Assembly: GCA_015075555.1 (NCBI GenBank) | Contig: JABTUD010000002.1 | Span: forward strand, 992,001 to 1,056,000 | Length of the DNA: 64,000 nt | Direction: 5' to 3' | Origin: Thermoflexaceae bacterium | GTDB lineage: Bacteria; Chloroflexota; Dehalococcoidia; Tepidiformales; Tepidiformaceae | Shown: one piece after another, positions 31,117-40,023 of the stretch | Position numbering within the stretch: position 1 is the stretch's first letter | Layout of the letters: every line of letters starts with the position of its first letter | Notes under the pieces: model-generated | Databases searched by the model: none | What the model saw: only the letters and a program-made list of their open reading frames with translations | What the model was told of the DNA's origin: nothing | Position numbers and translations under genes: made by a program

Positions 31117-33483
31117 CTACTGTTTCGTGGCCGACATCTTGACCATCGCCTGTTCGAGGGCGGCCATGATGCCCTGGGCACGGGCCTGGGCCTGTTCCAT
31201 GAGGGCGAACTTGCGGCGAAGGTTCTCCATCTCCCGATCGATGCGCTCCTGGATGGTGTCCATGCGCTCCTGGATGTCCTCGGAGATGGCAGCGTACGAG
31301 TCTTCGCGCCTGGCGAGCATCCCCCCTGCGCCCACCTGGTTCTCGAGGAAGGTCTTCAGCTGGTTCATGACGCTGGAGCTGGTGGTGGCCACGCTCACCG
31401 TGTGCTCGCCACCCTGTAGCGCCCCGGCAATGGTGACGGTCATCCCAGGGATGAGGGCCGTGGTCGTTCCCCCGGGCGTCACAGTTGCGTTAGTGGTGGT
31501 TGCGGCGCTGCCATCGAGGGGCGTAAATACGGCCGTCAGATGGCCCACCCCGTCGTCGGTGATGGCGTAGGTCCCGGCCTTCGACCCCGTGTAGCTGCCG
31601 CTGATACTGGCGATCGAGCCCGTGCCACCCGGCGTCAGGGTCGCCTCAAGCGAGAATGCGCTCAGGAACGACTGGAGCGACGTGGGGTCGCTGGCCAGGG
31701 CGGCGGTGAACTTCGACTCATCAAACTGCAGGGTGTTGGTGGTGCCCACGGCGGAGCCAACCGCGCCAAAGCTCAGCCCCACCTGTCCCATGCTCGTGTA
31801 GTTGCCCGGGACGTTCTGGCCGGTGCCAATGAGCATGCCGCGGAGGCTCGACTTCAACTGCCGGATCGAAGCATCGCCGCTGAGCAGGCCCGACTGGTTG
31901 TCATCCTTCGATCCGTCGGCCTTCGTGAGCGAATCGATCGCAGTCATCACGTTGTTGAACTCGGTGACCAGGCCCTTCATGGCGGTCACCGCGCTGCTGG
32001 CATCCTGGTTGACCGCCACCGTTGCGGGCGTGCCAGCGTCGATCAGGGCGCTGAGCGTGAGGGTGACGCCCGGGAGCGCCGTGACGGTGTTCGATGACGA
32101 GTACTGTGTGGCGCCGCCATTGATGGAGTACTCGGCGTTCGTGCCCGCAGTCTGGGAGGCCGCGAGCAGGCCGGTCTTTGAAAGGAAATCGCCGCCCGCG
32201 CCATCGTCGGCGAGGGTGATGGGCATGGAGCCGGTGGCCGTCTGTTGGAGGATGACGGCGTCCGTAACGGAGTCGTAGGTGGCAGTCACGCCCGCGGTGC
32301 TGGCGGTGATCCGGGCGAGGACGTCGTTCATGGAGTCGCTGGCGGTGTTGTAGTTGATGGTGACGCCGTTGATTGTGAACGAGTGCGCCCCGGCGGCCGG
32401 GGCGCCACCCTGCCAGGAGGCATCGGCCATCTTGTCCGAGGGGTTCATGCGCGCGATGCCGCGGGTGCTGGCACGCGTCGTAGTGCCGGGCGATGCGAGC
32501 AGGTTCGTCGCCGAAAGGAAGTTCGAGGAATCGGTGGCGTTGCCCACGTTGATCGCCGTGGCCGCGTTCAGGGTGATGATGTTCGCCTTGCCGTTGACAT
32601 CGTTCGTAATGGTGGCCGTGACGCCCACGCCCGCACCGTTAATCTCGGCAATCACGCCGTTCAGGGTCATCTGCTGAGACACCGGGGCGGTGCCGGTGAT
32701 CGTAGTTGTGCCGGTGGCGCCTGTGAGGCTGGTGGCAGAAAGGAAGTTCGAGGTGTCCCCGCTATCGCCGATGGTGATGTTCCCGTTCGTCGAAGTAAGG
32801 GTGATGGTATTCGCCCGGCCATAGGTGTCGTTGGTGATGGTGGCCGTGAGGCCGATGCCGCTCCCATTGATGGAGGTGACGATGTCGTTCAGCGACTGGG
32901 TGGCCACATCGACGTTAATGACCGCCGATCCGCCGCCGGCCGTGGCCACCGTGAAGGTCCCGCTGGTGACGGCGGTGGCGAAATTGGAGGCGTTCAGCAG
33001 CGCTGCGCCGTTCACCACCTGGGCGCCGATCTTGATTGTGGTGTTACCGCCCCCCACGGTGCCGATGGTGAACGTCCCATTGGTGGGCGTGGTCTGGAAG
33101 TTGGATTCGTTCATCGGCGAGGCGGCATCCAGCGCCGCGGATATGGCCGAGCCGGCCGCGCGGGTGCCCGTCGCCAGCTTCGACACGGAGACCGTGAAGC
33201 TCCCGAGGGCGGCGTTGGGCCCTGCGGCTGCTGCCAGGCCTGTTCCCGTGACCACCGTGCTCTTCCCTGAAACGGAGGACGTCCCGGCGAGGGTGTTTAC
33301 CTTCGAGCGCAGCGCCGAGAACCGGGTGACGAGGTCGGCGATGGCGGCCTTGCGGGCGTCGGCCCGCGCCACTTCGACATTCAGCTTGTCGATCTGAACC
33401 TGGCGCGCCTTCGTTAGCTGGGAAATGACGGCCTCGGTATCGAACGAGGAGTAGAAACCGCCGATACGAACCGGGTCTGACAT
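31117..33483 (-). CDS. fliD: Flagellar hook-associated protein 2 (filament cap)
   Basis: A 788-residue FliD. The N-terminus GGFYSSFDTEAVISQLTKARQVQIDKLN is the FliD_N coiled coil; the C-terminus (ENQVGAGGMLARREDSYAAISEDIQERMDTIQERIDREMENLRRKFALMEQAQARAQ) is FliD_C. It forms the cap that folds flagellin at the filament tip. It is longer than usual because of internal repeats: about 197-250, 273-327 and 384-437 each contain an (L/M)NxxLxxI-type segment, ITND-type strand and SNFLSAT-like ending (flagellin hook IN motifs). It starts 5 bases after the flaG-like gene. Confidence 0.95.
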   Translation of the reverse strand: MSDPVRIGGFYSSFDTEAVISQLTKARQVQIDKLNVEVARADARKAAIADLVTRFSALRSKVNTLAGTSSVSGKSTVVTGTGLAAAAGPNAALGSFTVSVSKLATGTRAAGSAISAALDAASPMNESNFQTTPTNGTFTIGTVGGGNTTIKIGAQVVNGAALLNASNFATAVTSGTFTVATAGGGSAVINVDVATQSLNDIVTSINGSGIGLTATITNDTYGRANTITLTSTNGNITIGDSGDTSNFLSATSLTGATGTTTITGTAPVSQQMTLNGVIAEINGAGVGVTATITNDVNGKANIITLNAATAINVGNATDSSNFLSATNLLASPGTTTRASTRGIARMNPSDKMADASWQGGAPAAGAHSFTINGVTINYNTASDSMNDVLARITASTAGVTATYDSVTDAVILQQTATGSMPITLADDGAGGDFLSKTGLLAASQTAGTNAEYSINGGATQYSSSNTVTALPGVTLTLSALIDAGTPATVAVNQDASSAVTAMKGLVTEFNNVMTAIDSLTKADGSKDDNQSGLLSGDASIRQLKSSLRGMLIGTGQNVPGNYTSMGQVGLSFGAVGSAVGTTNTLQFDESKFTAALASDPTSLQSFLSAFSLEATLTPGGTGSIASISGSYTGSKAGTYAITDDGVGHLTAVFTPLDGSAATTTNATVTPGGTTTALIPGMTVTIAGALQGGEHTVSVATTSSSVMNQLKTFLENQVGAGGMLARREDSYAAISEDIQERMDTIQERIDREMENLRRKFALMEQAQARAQGIMAALEQAMVKMSATKQ

Positions 33484-33488
33484 CCTGC

Positions 33489-33815
33489 CTAGCCCTTTCG
33501 CTCGAAGAGGAGGCCGCCAGGCGCGCCAGCGGAATCGAACCGCGCCAGCTGCTCGTTCGTGACGCGCGCGAGCACGCGGCCGGTGGCAACGTCACGCACG
33601 ACAATGCCGACGGGTTCGCCGTCCTGGTTCAAGTCGGCCAGGAACTCGCAGGTTTCCGGGGTGCGGCCGGGGAGGATGGCGGCGAGCAGCCGCTCGCGCG
33701 GCGCCCGGCGGCGTTCACGTTGCTGGTACTGGTCCCGGCTGCGCCGCTGTTCCCAGTGCGTCGCCTCCGTGCGGATGCGAACAGGTTCCACGTTTGTCAG
33801 CTTAAGGTCGGCCAT
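33489..33815 (-). CDS. flaG: FlaG-like protein
   Basis: 108 residues. The C-terminal part FLADLNQDGEPVGIVVRDVATGRVLARVTNEQLARF follows the FlaG pattern (vxVxDxxTgeVIrqIPpEelL), with the usual location directly upstream of fliD. The first half is Arg-rich and polar (WEQRRSRDQYQQRERRRAPRERL), unlike classical FlaG. FlaG is thought to limit filament length in other genera. The promoter is a weak sigma-28-like site at 33845-33872. Confidence 0.65.
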   Translation of the reverse strand: MADLKLTNVEPVRIRTEATHWEQRRSRDQYQQRERRRAPRERLLAAILPGRTPETCEFLADLNQDGEPVGIVVRDVATGRVLARVTNEQLARFDSAGAPGGLLFERKG

Positions 33816-33844
33816 GGCTGTCTACCTGTCGGTTTCCTACCTAA

Positions 33845-33872
33845 TCATCGTGAGGACAACGCGTATTCTTGA
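33845..33872 (-). promoter_or_regulatory. Weak sigma-28-like promoter before flaG
   Basis: On the minus strand TCAAGAAT, 12 bases, then CACGATGA. The TCAA and CGAT cores resemble the sortase and fliS sites but the spacing is one base longer and only five of eight -10 bases match the consensus. Confidence 0.3.
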
Positions 33873-33921
33873 GCCGTAGCAGTGGCCATGCGGGGGGCGC
33901 GCGGTTACCCCACGGGAACAC

Positions 33922-33953
33922 AAAAGGGGCCCGGCCATTGCTGGCCGGGCCCC
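33922..33953 (-). terminator. Intrinsic terminator of the flagellin gene
   Basis: A perfect 11-base stem (33926-33936 with 33943-33953: GGGGCCCGGCC / GGCCGGGCCCC) with a six-base loop, 27 bases after the flagellin stop. On the minus strand it is followed by TTTTGTGTT, a good T tract for leftward transcription. Confidence 0.9.
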
Positions 33954-33979
33954 TCCAGTGATGTCCCTGGCTGGAGGGC

Positions 33980-35179
33980 CTACTGTTGCAGGAGGGCGAG
34001 GGCCGCCTGCGGGGCCTGGTTGGCCTGCGCCAGGACGGAGATGCCGGCCTGCTGCAGGATCTGGTTGCTGACCATCTGGCTTGAGAGGTCCGCCACGTCG
34101 GCGTCGCGGATGCGGCTCTCGGCAGCGCTCAGGTTCTCAACCGCCACGCTCAGGCTCTTGATGACGTGCTCGAGGCGGTTCTGGGAAGCGCCAAGGGTGC
34201 CGCGCTGGGCGTTGATGTCGCTGATGGCGCCGTCGAGCTCCGAGATGAGCGTGCTCGCCTTCGCCTGGGTATCGACGTTGGTGTCGTCGGTGATAAGCGT
34301 GGAAAGGTTGGAGCCCGCGCCCAGCTGGCTGCTCTGCATGTTGCTGAACGAGATGCTCAGGCTGTCGCCACTGTTCGCGCCCACCTGGAGCGAGGCGGCG
34401 CCGGAGCCGGTGACCACGACCGTGTCGTTCGCGGCCGCGGTCAGGTCGGTGATCATGTCCGCCACCGCCTTGCCGGTCGCGTTTGCCTGCACCGTGATCG
34501 AGACCCCGAGGTTGGAGAAGTTCAGGGTCCGCGTCTCGTTCGCGGCAAGGTTCGTGATGCCCGAAAGCGTCTGCGCGCTGCCGTCCGTTCCCGTGAGGGT
34601 GAGGATGCCCGCGCCACCCGAGGTGAAGGTGTAGGTCTGGGCCTTGGCCCCGGCGACCTCGACCTTCGTCACTGCCGCCACCGCCGTCGTCGTCAGCTGG
34701 TCGCCGACGATGAGGTCGTTGGCCGTGACGCCACCCAGGGTGCCCGTGAGGGTGCCTGTGAGCAGGTTCTGCCCGTTGAACTTGGTCGCCCCGGCGATGC
34801 GGTCGATCTCCTGCTTGAGCTGGTTGATCTCCTGGCCGATCGAGGTGCGCTCGGCGGAACCGTTGGCATAGGTGCCGTTGGCGGCCTGCACCGACAGTTC
34901 GCGCATGCGCTGGAGGATGCTGTGCACTTCGTCCAGGGCGCCTTCAGCCGTCTGCAGCATTGAAATGCCATCCTGGGCGTTGCGCACGGCCTGGGTGTTG
35001 CCACGGATCTGGGCCCGCATCTTCTCGGAAATCCCGAGGCCTGCGGCGTCGTCGGAGGCGCGGTTGATGCGATAGCCGCTGGAGAGCTTCTCCAGCACCT
35101 TCCCCATCTTCACACCTGTGTTGGCCAGGTTGCGCTGCGCGTTGATGGCAGCAACGTTCGTGGCGATCTGAAGACTCAT
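33980..35179 (-). CDS. fliC: Flagellin
   Basis: 399 residues. The conserved ends form the D0/D1 coiled coils: MSLQIATNVAAINAQRNLANTG and LSSGYRINRASDDAAGLGISEKMRAQIRG at the N-terminus; AAESRIRDADVADLSSQMVSNQILQQAGISVLAQANQAPQAALALLQQ at the C-terminus. The middle (about 140-310) is a variable, Thr/Gly/Asp-rich surface domain. A strong ribosome site precedes the ATG, and the gene has its own terminator, as expected for the most abundant flagellar protein. It is the only flagellin seen in the window. Confidence 0.96.
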   Translation of the reverse strand: MSLQIATNVAAINAQRNLANTGVKMGKVLEKLSSGYRINRASDDAAGLGISEKMRAQIRGNTQAVRNAQDGISMLQTAEGALDEVHSILQRMRELSVQAANGTYANGSAERTSIGQEINQLKQEIDRIAGATKFNGQNLLTGTLTGTLGGVTANDLIVGDQLTTTAVAAVTKVEVAGAKAQTYTFTSGGAGILTLTGTDGSAQTLSGITNLAANETRTLNFSNLGVSITVQANATGKAVADMITDLTAAANDTVVVTGSGAASLQVGANSGDSLSISFSNMQSSQLGAGSNLSTLITDDTNVDTQAKASTLISELDGAISDINAQRGTLGASQNRLEHVIKSLSVAVENLSAAESRIRDADVADLSSQMVSNQILQQAGISVLAQANQAPQAALALLQQ

Positions 35180-35385
35180 TGTTGCCCCTTGTCCTTCCTG
35201 TGCCGGATCCCCGAAGGGTCCTCCCCGCCACCCAAAATGTGATTTGTAGCAGGGCCTTCAGGGTGGTTATCGAGACGGCACAGGCGGCACGCGGCGACGG
35301 GCGGGCGTCAGGCGAGGGGCAATCGGGTGGACAGGGTGACAGGACGGGGCACGGCGGGTTGCGAGGCGGTGAACGGGGACGGAGG

Positions 35386-36276
35386 CTAACGCAAGTAGTC
35401 GAGCAGGGAGAGGCCAGAGGCGCTGCTTATGGCAGAGAAGGCAGCCTGGAGGGCGTTCTGTTCGGCCGTGAGGCGCACCACCATCTCGGAGAGGTCGATC
35501 TCCTCGATGCCCGAGCGAAGCTCCTGGAGGTTGGTGTCTGTTTGTTCGGACTGGCGCAGAGCGGCCCCAAAGCGATTGACGCGGGCGCCGATCTCGGCCC
35601 GCGCCACAAGCGTCCGGTCGATGCCGGCATCGATGTCCGTAAGGCTCGCAGTAATGGTCGCGGCCGGCGCGCCCAGGTCGAGGTTGTCGCGCAGGGTGAT
35701 GAGGTCGTTGAAGATGGCGCCGAAGACGGTGGAGCCGGGAACGTTGACGGCAACCGTGTCCTGCTTCGAGATTCGCCGCACGCGCTCGCCGGTATCCCCC
35801 TGGAAGGTGATGGCGGTAGGCGGGTTGCCCGTCACCAGGTAGGCCGGCGTCTGGGTGGCGTGTCCGCTGAAGATGTAGGCGCCACCGAATTCGCTGTTGG
35901 CAACCTGGGCAAGGTGCTCAATGAGCTGGTTGACCTCGCGGGCGATTGTCTGGCGGTCGGTCCCGGAGAGAGTGTCGTTGGCGGCCTGGACGGTGAGCTC
36001 GCGCACGCGCTGAAGGCTGTCCGTGAAGCTGGCCAGGGAGGCCTCGGTGACATCCATGAAGGCGACGCCGTTTTCGAGATTGCGGCGCATCTGCGCTTCG
36101 AAGGCGATGTCCGCGCGGTGCTCCAGGGCGAGCGCGGCGCCGGCGGGGTCGTCGCTGGCGCGTTCGATGCGGCGGCCAGTGGCGAGCTGCTGCTGGACGC
36201 GGTCCATGCGCTCGGTGACGGTGCCCAGGTAACGCATGTGGGCGGTAAGGCGGGATTGTTCACTGACGCGCACCAT
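35386..36276 (-). CDS. flgL: Flagellar hook-filament junction protein FlgL
   Basis: 296 residues. The flagellin-like N-terminus RVSEQSRLTAHMRYLGTVTERMDRVQQQLATGRRIERASDDPAGAALAL and the C-terminal coiled coil ending LLDYLR are typical of HAP3. It joins the hook to the filament after FlgK. It starts 6 bases after flgK. A 206-base gap separates it from flagellin; a CGATAA sequence there (near 35266) resembles half of a sigma-28 -10 box, but no matching -35 is seen. Confidence 0.93.
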   Translation of the reverse strand: MVRVSEQSRLTAHMRYLGTVTERMDRVQQQLATGRRIERASDDPAGAALALEHRADIAFEAQMRRNLENGVAFMDVTEASLASFTDSLQRVRELTVQAANDTLSGTDRQTIAREVNQLIEHLAQVANSEFGGAYIFSGHATQTPAYLVTGNPPTAITFQGDTGERVRRISKQDTVAVNVPGSTVFGAIFNDLITLRDNLDLGAPAATITASLTDIDAGIDRTLVARAEIGARVNRFGAALRQSEQTDTNLQELRSGIEEIDLSEMVVRLTAEQNALQAAFSAISSASGLSLLDYLR

Positions 36277-36282
36277 TCCCGG

Positions 36283-37689
36283 CTACCTCCCGGCGATGCC
36301 CGTGCGATTGATCAGGGTTTCGAGCATCTCATCGATGGTGGTGATCACGCGGGCAGCTGCCTGGTAGGCGTGCTGGGAGGCGTTGAGGTTGGTCATCTCC
36401 TCGTCGAGGTTGACCCCCGAGACGGACTGGCGGAGCTGGTCGAGGTGCGAGGACATCAGGTCAGCCGATTCGGCGAGGCCGGCGGCGCGGTCCACATCGG
36501 CGCCGAGGACACTGACGACGTTGCCGTAGTACTCCTCAAAGGTCTGGGTGCCCGCGGCCATGGTGGCGGCGAGCTGGAGGTTCGCGATCGCAAGGGCATT
36601 GGAGCCGTCGCCGGGAGCCCCAGAGGCGGCGCTGGCGGCGACCTGGTGGGGATTCGCGGCAAGGACAGCGTTGAGGGCGATATCGGAGGCGCCCGTCCCG
36701 GTGAAGAAGGCGAGCCCGGTCGAGTTATCGAGCCCGAACCCGGCGGCATGGACGCCATTCACGCTGGTGATGAGGGCGGCGGCAAGAGTATCGAGCTTCG
36801 TGATCAGGCCGGGGATGGCGGTGTCGCGGGCATCGAGAAGCCCGCGCAGCTCACCTGAGTTTGAGAGCACGTCCTGGTCATCCATGGTGAAGACGAGCTT
36901 GTCCATGCCGGGGTTGCCGGGGTCGGCGACCGATTTCACCTCGCGAGCCGCGTTGGCGAAGACGAGCTCGTGGCTACCGAGATAGACGACGACGCTGGTG
37001 TCGGGCTGTTCGCTGTAGGAGATATCGGCGATGCCGGAGAGCTGGTCGAGGAGGAGGTCGCGACGGTCGCGGAGGTCGTTGGCCATATCGCCGTTCAGTT
37101 CGACCTGCTTAATCTGGAAGTTGAGGGAGGCGATTTCGGAGGCGGCGGCATTGATGCGCTGGGCAATCATGCCGAGGTTGCGATTGAGGTCGGTGCGCTG
37201 GGAGGTAAGGTCGGTGTGGGCGCGCTGGATGCGCGTTGCCATGGTGGTGGTGGTGTGGACGAGGGTGGTGCGCGCGGCAGGCGATTCCGGGTTGTTCACG
37301 ACATCGTGCCAGGCGGCCCAGAAGCTGCTCATGATCGCGCTCAGGCCGTTGTCAGTGGGGTCGTTGAAGACGAGTTCGGCCTGGGAAAGAGCGCGAGAGA
37401 GGGTCTGGTTCTGGTCGCGGGTGCCGAGGTTGGAGCGCAGCTGGAAGTCGAGGAAGACATCGCGCACACGGTTTACATCGCTGGCATCGACGCCGAACCC
37501 GGCCCGGCCAAGGAGGGCATCGCGGGTGAAGTGGTCGGTGCCATCGAGGCCCATGGGGCGGAGGAGCACGCGCTGGCGCGAGAAGCCCGGGGACTGGGCG
37601 TTGGCGATGTTGTGGGAGGCGACGTCGACCGCGAGCTGGTGAGCCCGGAGCGCTTTGACAGCGGTATCGAGGCCGACGGAAAGGGCCAA
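36283..37689 (-). CDS. flgK: Flagellar hook-associated protein FlgK
   Basis: 468 residues, normal for HAP1. The N-terminus has the rod/hook signature LSVGLDTAVKALRAHQLAVDVASHNIANAQSPGFSRQRVLL, and the C-terminus ends with LRQSVSGVNLDEEMTNLNASQHAYQAAARVITTIDEMLETLIN, the partner coiled coil. It is secreted through the flagellar channel and is probably served by the FlgN-like chaperone encoded 13 bases upstream. Confidence 0.95.
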   Translation of the reverse strand: MALSVGLDTAVKALRAHQLAVDVASHNIANAQSPGFSRQRVLLRPMGLDGTDHFTRDALLGRAGFGVDASDVNRVRDVFLDFQLRSNLGTRDQNQTLSRALSQAELVFNDPTDNGLSAIMSSFWAAWHDVVNNPESPAARTTLVHTTTTMATRIQRAHTDLTSQRTDLNRNLGMIAQRINAAASEIASLNFQIKQVELNGDMANDLRDRRDLLLDQLSGIADISYSEQPDTSVVVYLGSHELVFANAAREVKSVADPGNPGMDKLVFTMDDQDVLSNSGELRGLLDARDTAIPGLITKLDTLAAALITSVNGVHAAGFGLDNSTGLAFFTGTGASDIALNAVLAANPHQVAASAASGAPGDGSNALAIANLQLAATMAAGTQTFEEYYGNVVSVLGADVDRAAGLAESADLMSSHLDQLRQSVSGVNLDEEMTNLNASQHAYQAAARVITTIDEMLETLINRTGIAGR

Positions 37690-37702
37690 CGCGACTTCCT
37701 TC

Positions 37703-38185
37703 CTAGGCGGTTTTCGAAACGAAGCGGCGGGCGGCAGCGGGATTCTGGCGGCCGGCCGAGCCGTATGTCGGTGAGATCATGCCGGCGAGCATGTTGAACC
37801 AGCGCTCGCGAAGGCGAACAGCACCCAGGACAAGCCGGGCGTTCCTCTCCTGCGCCTGCTGGAGCGAGAGGGCGGCGGACACCAGGCGCTGCCGCCGCGA
37901 ATCGAGCGCGGTTATGCCCAGGCTGGCCGCCACGGAAAGGACTTCGTTGAGGGTGGCGCCAGCGCCGCCGATGGCAGCAAGCAGGCCATCTCGTTCGCGT
38001 CCAAGACGAACAATCTCCGCGGCAGCAGCCTGCATGGCGTTGCTGGCCTCATCGAGACGATCGAAGTCAGCGGCAATGAGAGCGTCACGCATAGCATCAG
38101 CTAGCCTGAGGAGCCCGGCGAGGACGGCCTCTTCCTCGCCGAGCGCCACGGCGAGGGATTCCAGCGCGGGGAGGCGGGCGTCCAT
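37703..38185 (-). CDS. flgN: FlgN-type chaperone for FlgK/FlgL
   Basis: A 160-residue helical protein. The middle has the FlgN pattern (LARERDxLL-like IVRLGRERDGLLAAIG), and the long helix QQAQERNARLVLGAVRLRERWFNML followed by a YGSAG tail is typical of FlgN (…YgxxG…). It lies exactly between flgM and flgK, the standard flgM-flgN-flgK order. Its job is to hold the hook-associated proteins in an export-ready state. Confidence 0.88.
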   Translation of the reverse strand: MDARLPALESLAVALGEEEAVLAGLLRLADAMRDALIAADFDRLDEASNAMQAAAAEIVRLGRERDGLLAAIGGAGATLNEVLSVAASLGITALDSRRQRLVSAALSLQQAQERNARLVLGAVRLRERWFNMLAGMISPTYGSAGRQNPAAARRFVSKTA

Positions 38186-38193
38186 GGCGGGGC

Positions 38194-38505
38194 TCAGTCC
38201 GGGCCGAAGGCGCCGCTGGCGACCAGGCGCGCCGCGATTTCGCGGGCGTCGGAGCGGTAGGTGCCGTTGGCGATGGCGGCCCGGGCTTCGGCGACGCGCT
38301 CGGCGCGCACCTCCGGGGCTTCAGCAACGGCCCGGGCGGCATCGGCCACAAGACGGCCGCGGTTGGAGAGGCTGATGGCGTCCTGAGGGCCTTCGGTCCG
38401 GCCGGCCCCATCGCGCCCGCGGGGAGCGGATTCGGCCGCGCCAGGGGCGGCGCCGTGCTGGGTGCGGCTGGTTGAAAGAGGGTTGAGGCCATCGATACGA
38501 GTCAT
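38194..38505 (-). CDS. flgM: FlgM anti-sigma-28 factor (first copy)
   Basis: A 103-residue protein. The start MTRIDGLNPLSTSRT and the C-terminal APEVRAERVAEARAAIANGTY, then RSDAREIAARLVASG, follow FlgM. It binds FliA in the cytoplasm until hook completion lets it be exported. It sits in the canonical position before flgN-flgK. The second copy at 29148-29429 shares the C-terminal motif but has a different N-terminal half. Confidence 0.9.
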   Translation of the reverse strand: MTRIDGLNPLSTSRTQHGAAPGAAESAPRGRDGAGRTEGPQDAISLSNRGRLVADAARAVAEAPEVRAERVAEARAAIANGTYRSDAREIAARLVASGAFGPD

Positions 38506-38515
38506 GGCAGTTCTC

Positions 38516-39259
38516 CTACTGGGTCAGGTCGGTGGCGAGGGCAAGCATCGCATCCCCGACGCTGAAGGTCTTGGCGCTGGCCTGGTAGGCGCGTTGCGCC
38601 ACGAGCAGGTTCGTGAACTCCTCGGCGAGGTCGACGTTCGATCCTTCGAGCGCACCCGTGATGATCGAAGCGGTCTCCCCATCGCCGGGGGTCACTTCGA
38701 TTGTGGGCCCGCTGTTGACGCTCTCGCGATAGAGGCCCTCCCCTATTTCCTGCAGTCCCTGGGGATTGGGAAAGCGCACCAGGGTGAGCCGGCCGGCTTC
38801 CTCGCGCACACCTTCAGCATTCAGGACCGTGATCGCGCCGGAGGCATCGAGTGCGGGCCCGGTAGAGCCTTCGGGAATGGTTACGGGCGGTTCGAGCAGG
38901 CGCCCTCCGAAGGCGACGATGTTCCCGGAAGCATCGGCCGAGAGCGCGCCATATCGGGTGTAGGCAGTGGAGCCATCCTCGTGAAGGACGGCGAGGAAGG
39001 AGTCGTCCTGGATTGCGAAGTGCAGGGGGTCATCGTCGCGGAAGGCGGCCCCGGCGGTGTGAACGACATCGAGCGTGGAGAGCGCTACGCCCATTCGGGG
39101 CGCTCCGGGCTCAAGCGTGGTAGAAGGTGAGCCCTGGGAAAGGGCGCGCGTGCGCTTGAACGCAGAGGTGCTGATGTTCGCGACGTTGTCGCCGACGGCA
39201 TCGACCATGAGGGCATGGTGGGCGAGACCACTTGCGGCGGCGCCAAGGATGGTTGTCAT
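38516..39259 (-). CDS. Flagellar rod/hook-basal body protein, FlgF/FlgG type (copy A)
   Basis: 247 residues. The N-terminus reads LGAAASGLAHHALMVDAVGDNVANISTSAFKRTRAL, the rod/hook motif (ANxxTxGFKr), although Thr-Gly-Phe is replaced by Ser-Ala-Phe. The C-terminus ALEGSNVDLAEEFTNLLVAQRAYQASAKTFSVGDAMLALATDL is the normal partner. It follows copy B by two bases. FlgF and FlgG form the proximal and distal rod; which is which cannot be told without alignment. Confidence 0.88.
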   Translation of the reverse strand: MTTILGAAASGLAHHALMVDAVGDNVANISTSAFKRTRALSQGSPSTTLEPGAPRMGVALSTLDVVHTAGAAFRDDDPLHFAIQDDSFLAVLHEDGSTAYTRYGALSADASGNIVAFGGRLLEPPVTIPEGSTGPALDASGAITVLNAEGVREEAGRLTLVRFPNPQGLQEIGEGLYRESVNSGPTIEVTPGDGETASIITGALEGSNVDLAEEFTNLLVAQRAYQASAKTFSVGDAMLALATDLTQ

Positions 39260-39261
39260 CG

Positions 39262-40023
39262 TCAGCCTCCCATCTGTCCGAGCTGCCCGGCGGCGAGGTC
39301 GAGCGTCCCATCGAGGCGGGCCAGGATTGTCTGGTTGGCCTGGTAGGTGCGCTGCACTGCGAGCAGGCTGGTGAGTTCTTCAACGAGGTTGGTGTTGGAG
39401 CCCTCAAGGTAGCCCTGGCGGATTCCACCATCGATGAGCACGCCCGGTTCCTGCGCGGAGAAGTAGGCTTCGCCGGCGCGGGTGAGCTGGGCCGGGGCGA
39501 AGTCGACTACCTGGATGGTCGCGACGGGCTCTCCAGCGGCCGTGACCTGGCCATCGGGGGCCACCGAGAGGCGCTCGGAGGGGAGGTTGATGTGGGCGCC
39601 ATCGGTATCGAGGACGTAGTAGCCGTGGCTGGTAACGAGGTCGCCGTAGGCATCGCGACCGAACCGGCCATCACGGGTGTAGAAGATCTGCCCGTCGGGG
39701 GTTTCGACGGAGAAGAAGCCCGCGCCGAGCGCGAGGTCGAGTTCGCCGCCGGTTGAGGCGAAGGCGCCCCCGGCAAAGTCGGTGGAGAACTCGGCCACAA
39801 AGGAGCCGGTGCCGATCTGGCCGACGACTTCCTGGATGCGGGCGCTGAGCGGGGCCGGGACGGGGACCTGCCGGGAAAGCAGGACATCGGAGAATGACTG
39901 GCGAACGGCCACCTCGCGCTTGAAGCCCGTGGTGGTGGCGTTGGCGATGTTGTTGGCGAGCATGTCCTGGTACTGCCACGCGCCATCGAGGGCAGTGAAG
40001 GCGGTGTAGAGGCCTTTAATCAT
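39262..40023 (-). CDS. Flagellar rod/hook-basal body protein, FlgF/FlgG type (copy B)
   Basis: 253 residues. N-terminal LYTAFTALDGAWQYQDMLANNIANATTTGFKREVAVRQSF carries a standard ANNIANATTTGFK motif, and the C-terminus YLEGSNTNLVEELTSLLAVQRTYQANQTILARLDGTLDLAAGQLG matches FlgG-type proteins. It overlaps the stop of the LPXTG protein gene by four bases (ATGA), so translation is coupled to it. Both copies lie in one operon after fliA, an order seen in Gram-positive flagellar loci. Confidence 0.9.
   Translation of the reverse strand: MIKGLYTAFTALDGAWQYQDMLANNIANATTTGFKREVAVRQSFSDVLLSRQVPVPAPLSARIQEVVGQIGTGSFVAEFSTDFAGGAFASTGGELDLALGAGFFSVETPDGQIFYTRDGRFGRDAYGDLVTSHGYYVLDTDGAHINLPSERLSVAPDGQVTAAGEPVATIQVVDFAPAQLTRAGEAYFSAQEPGVLIDGGIRQGYLEGSNTNLVEELTSLLAVQRTYQANQTILARLDGTLDLAAGQLGQMGG

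Noticed and set aside
35246-35275. Possible sigma-28 promoter of flagellin (CTCGATAA)
   Set aside because: The -10-like half is decent, but no TAAA or TCAA-like -35 lies at 11-base spacing, so a promoter cannot be claimed.
35179-36858. Plus-strand open frame of about 560 codons opposite flgL and flgK
   Set aside because: Antisense shadow of real genes on the minus strand; no ribosome site and a Gly/Asp/Val-rich, motif-free product.
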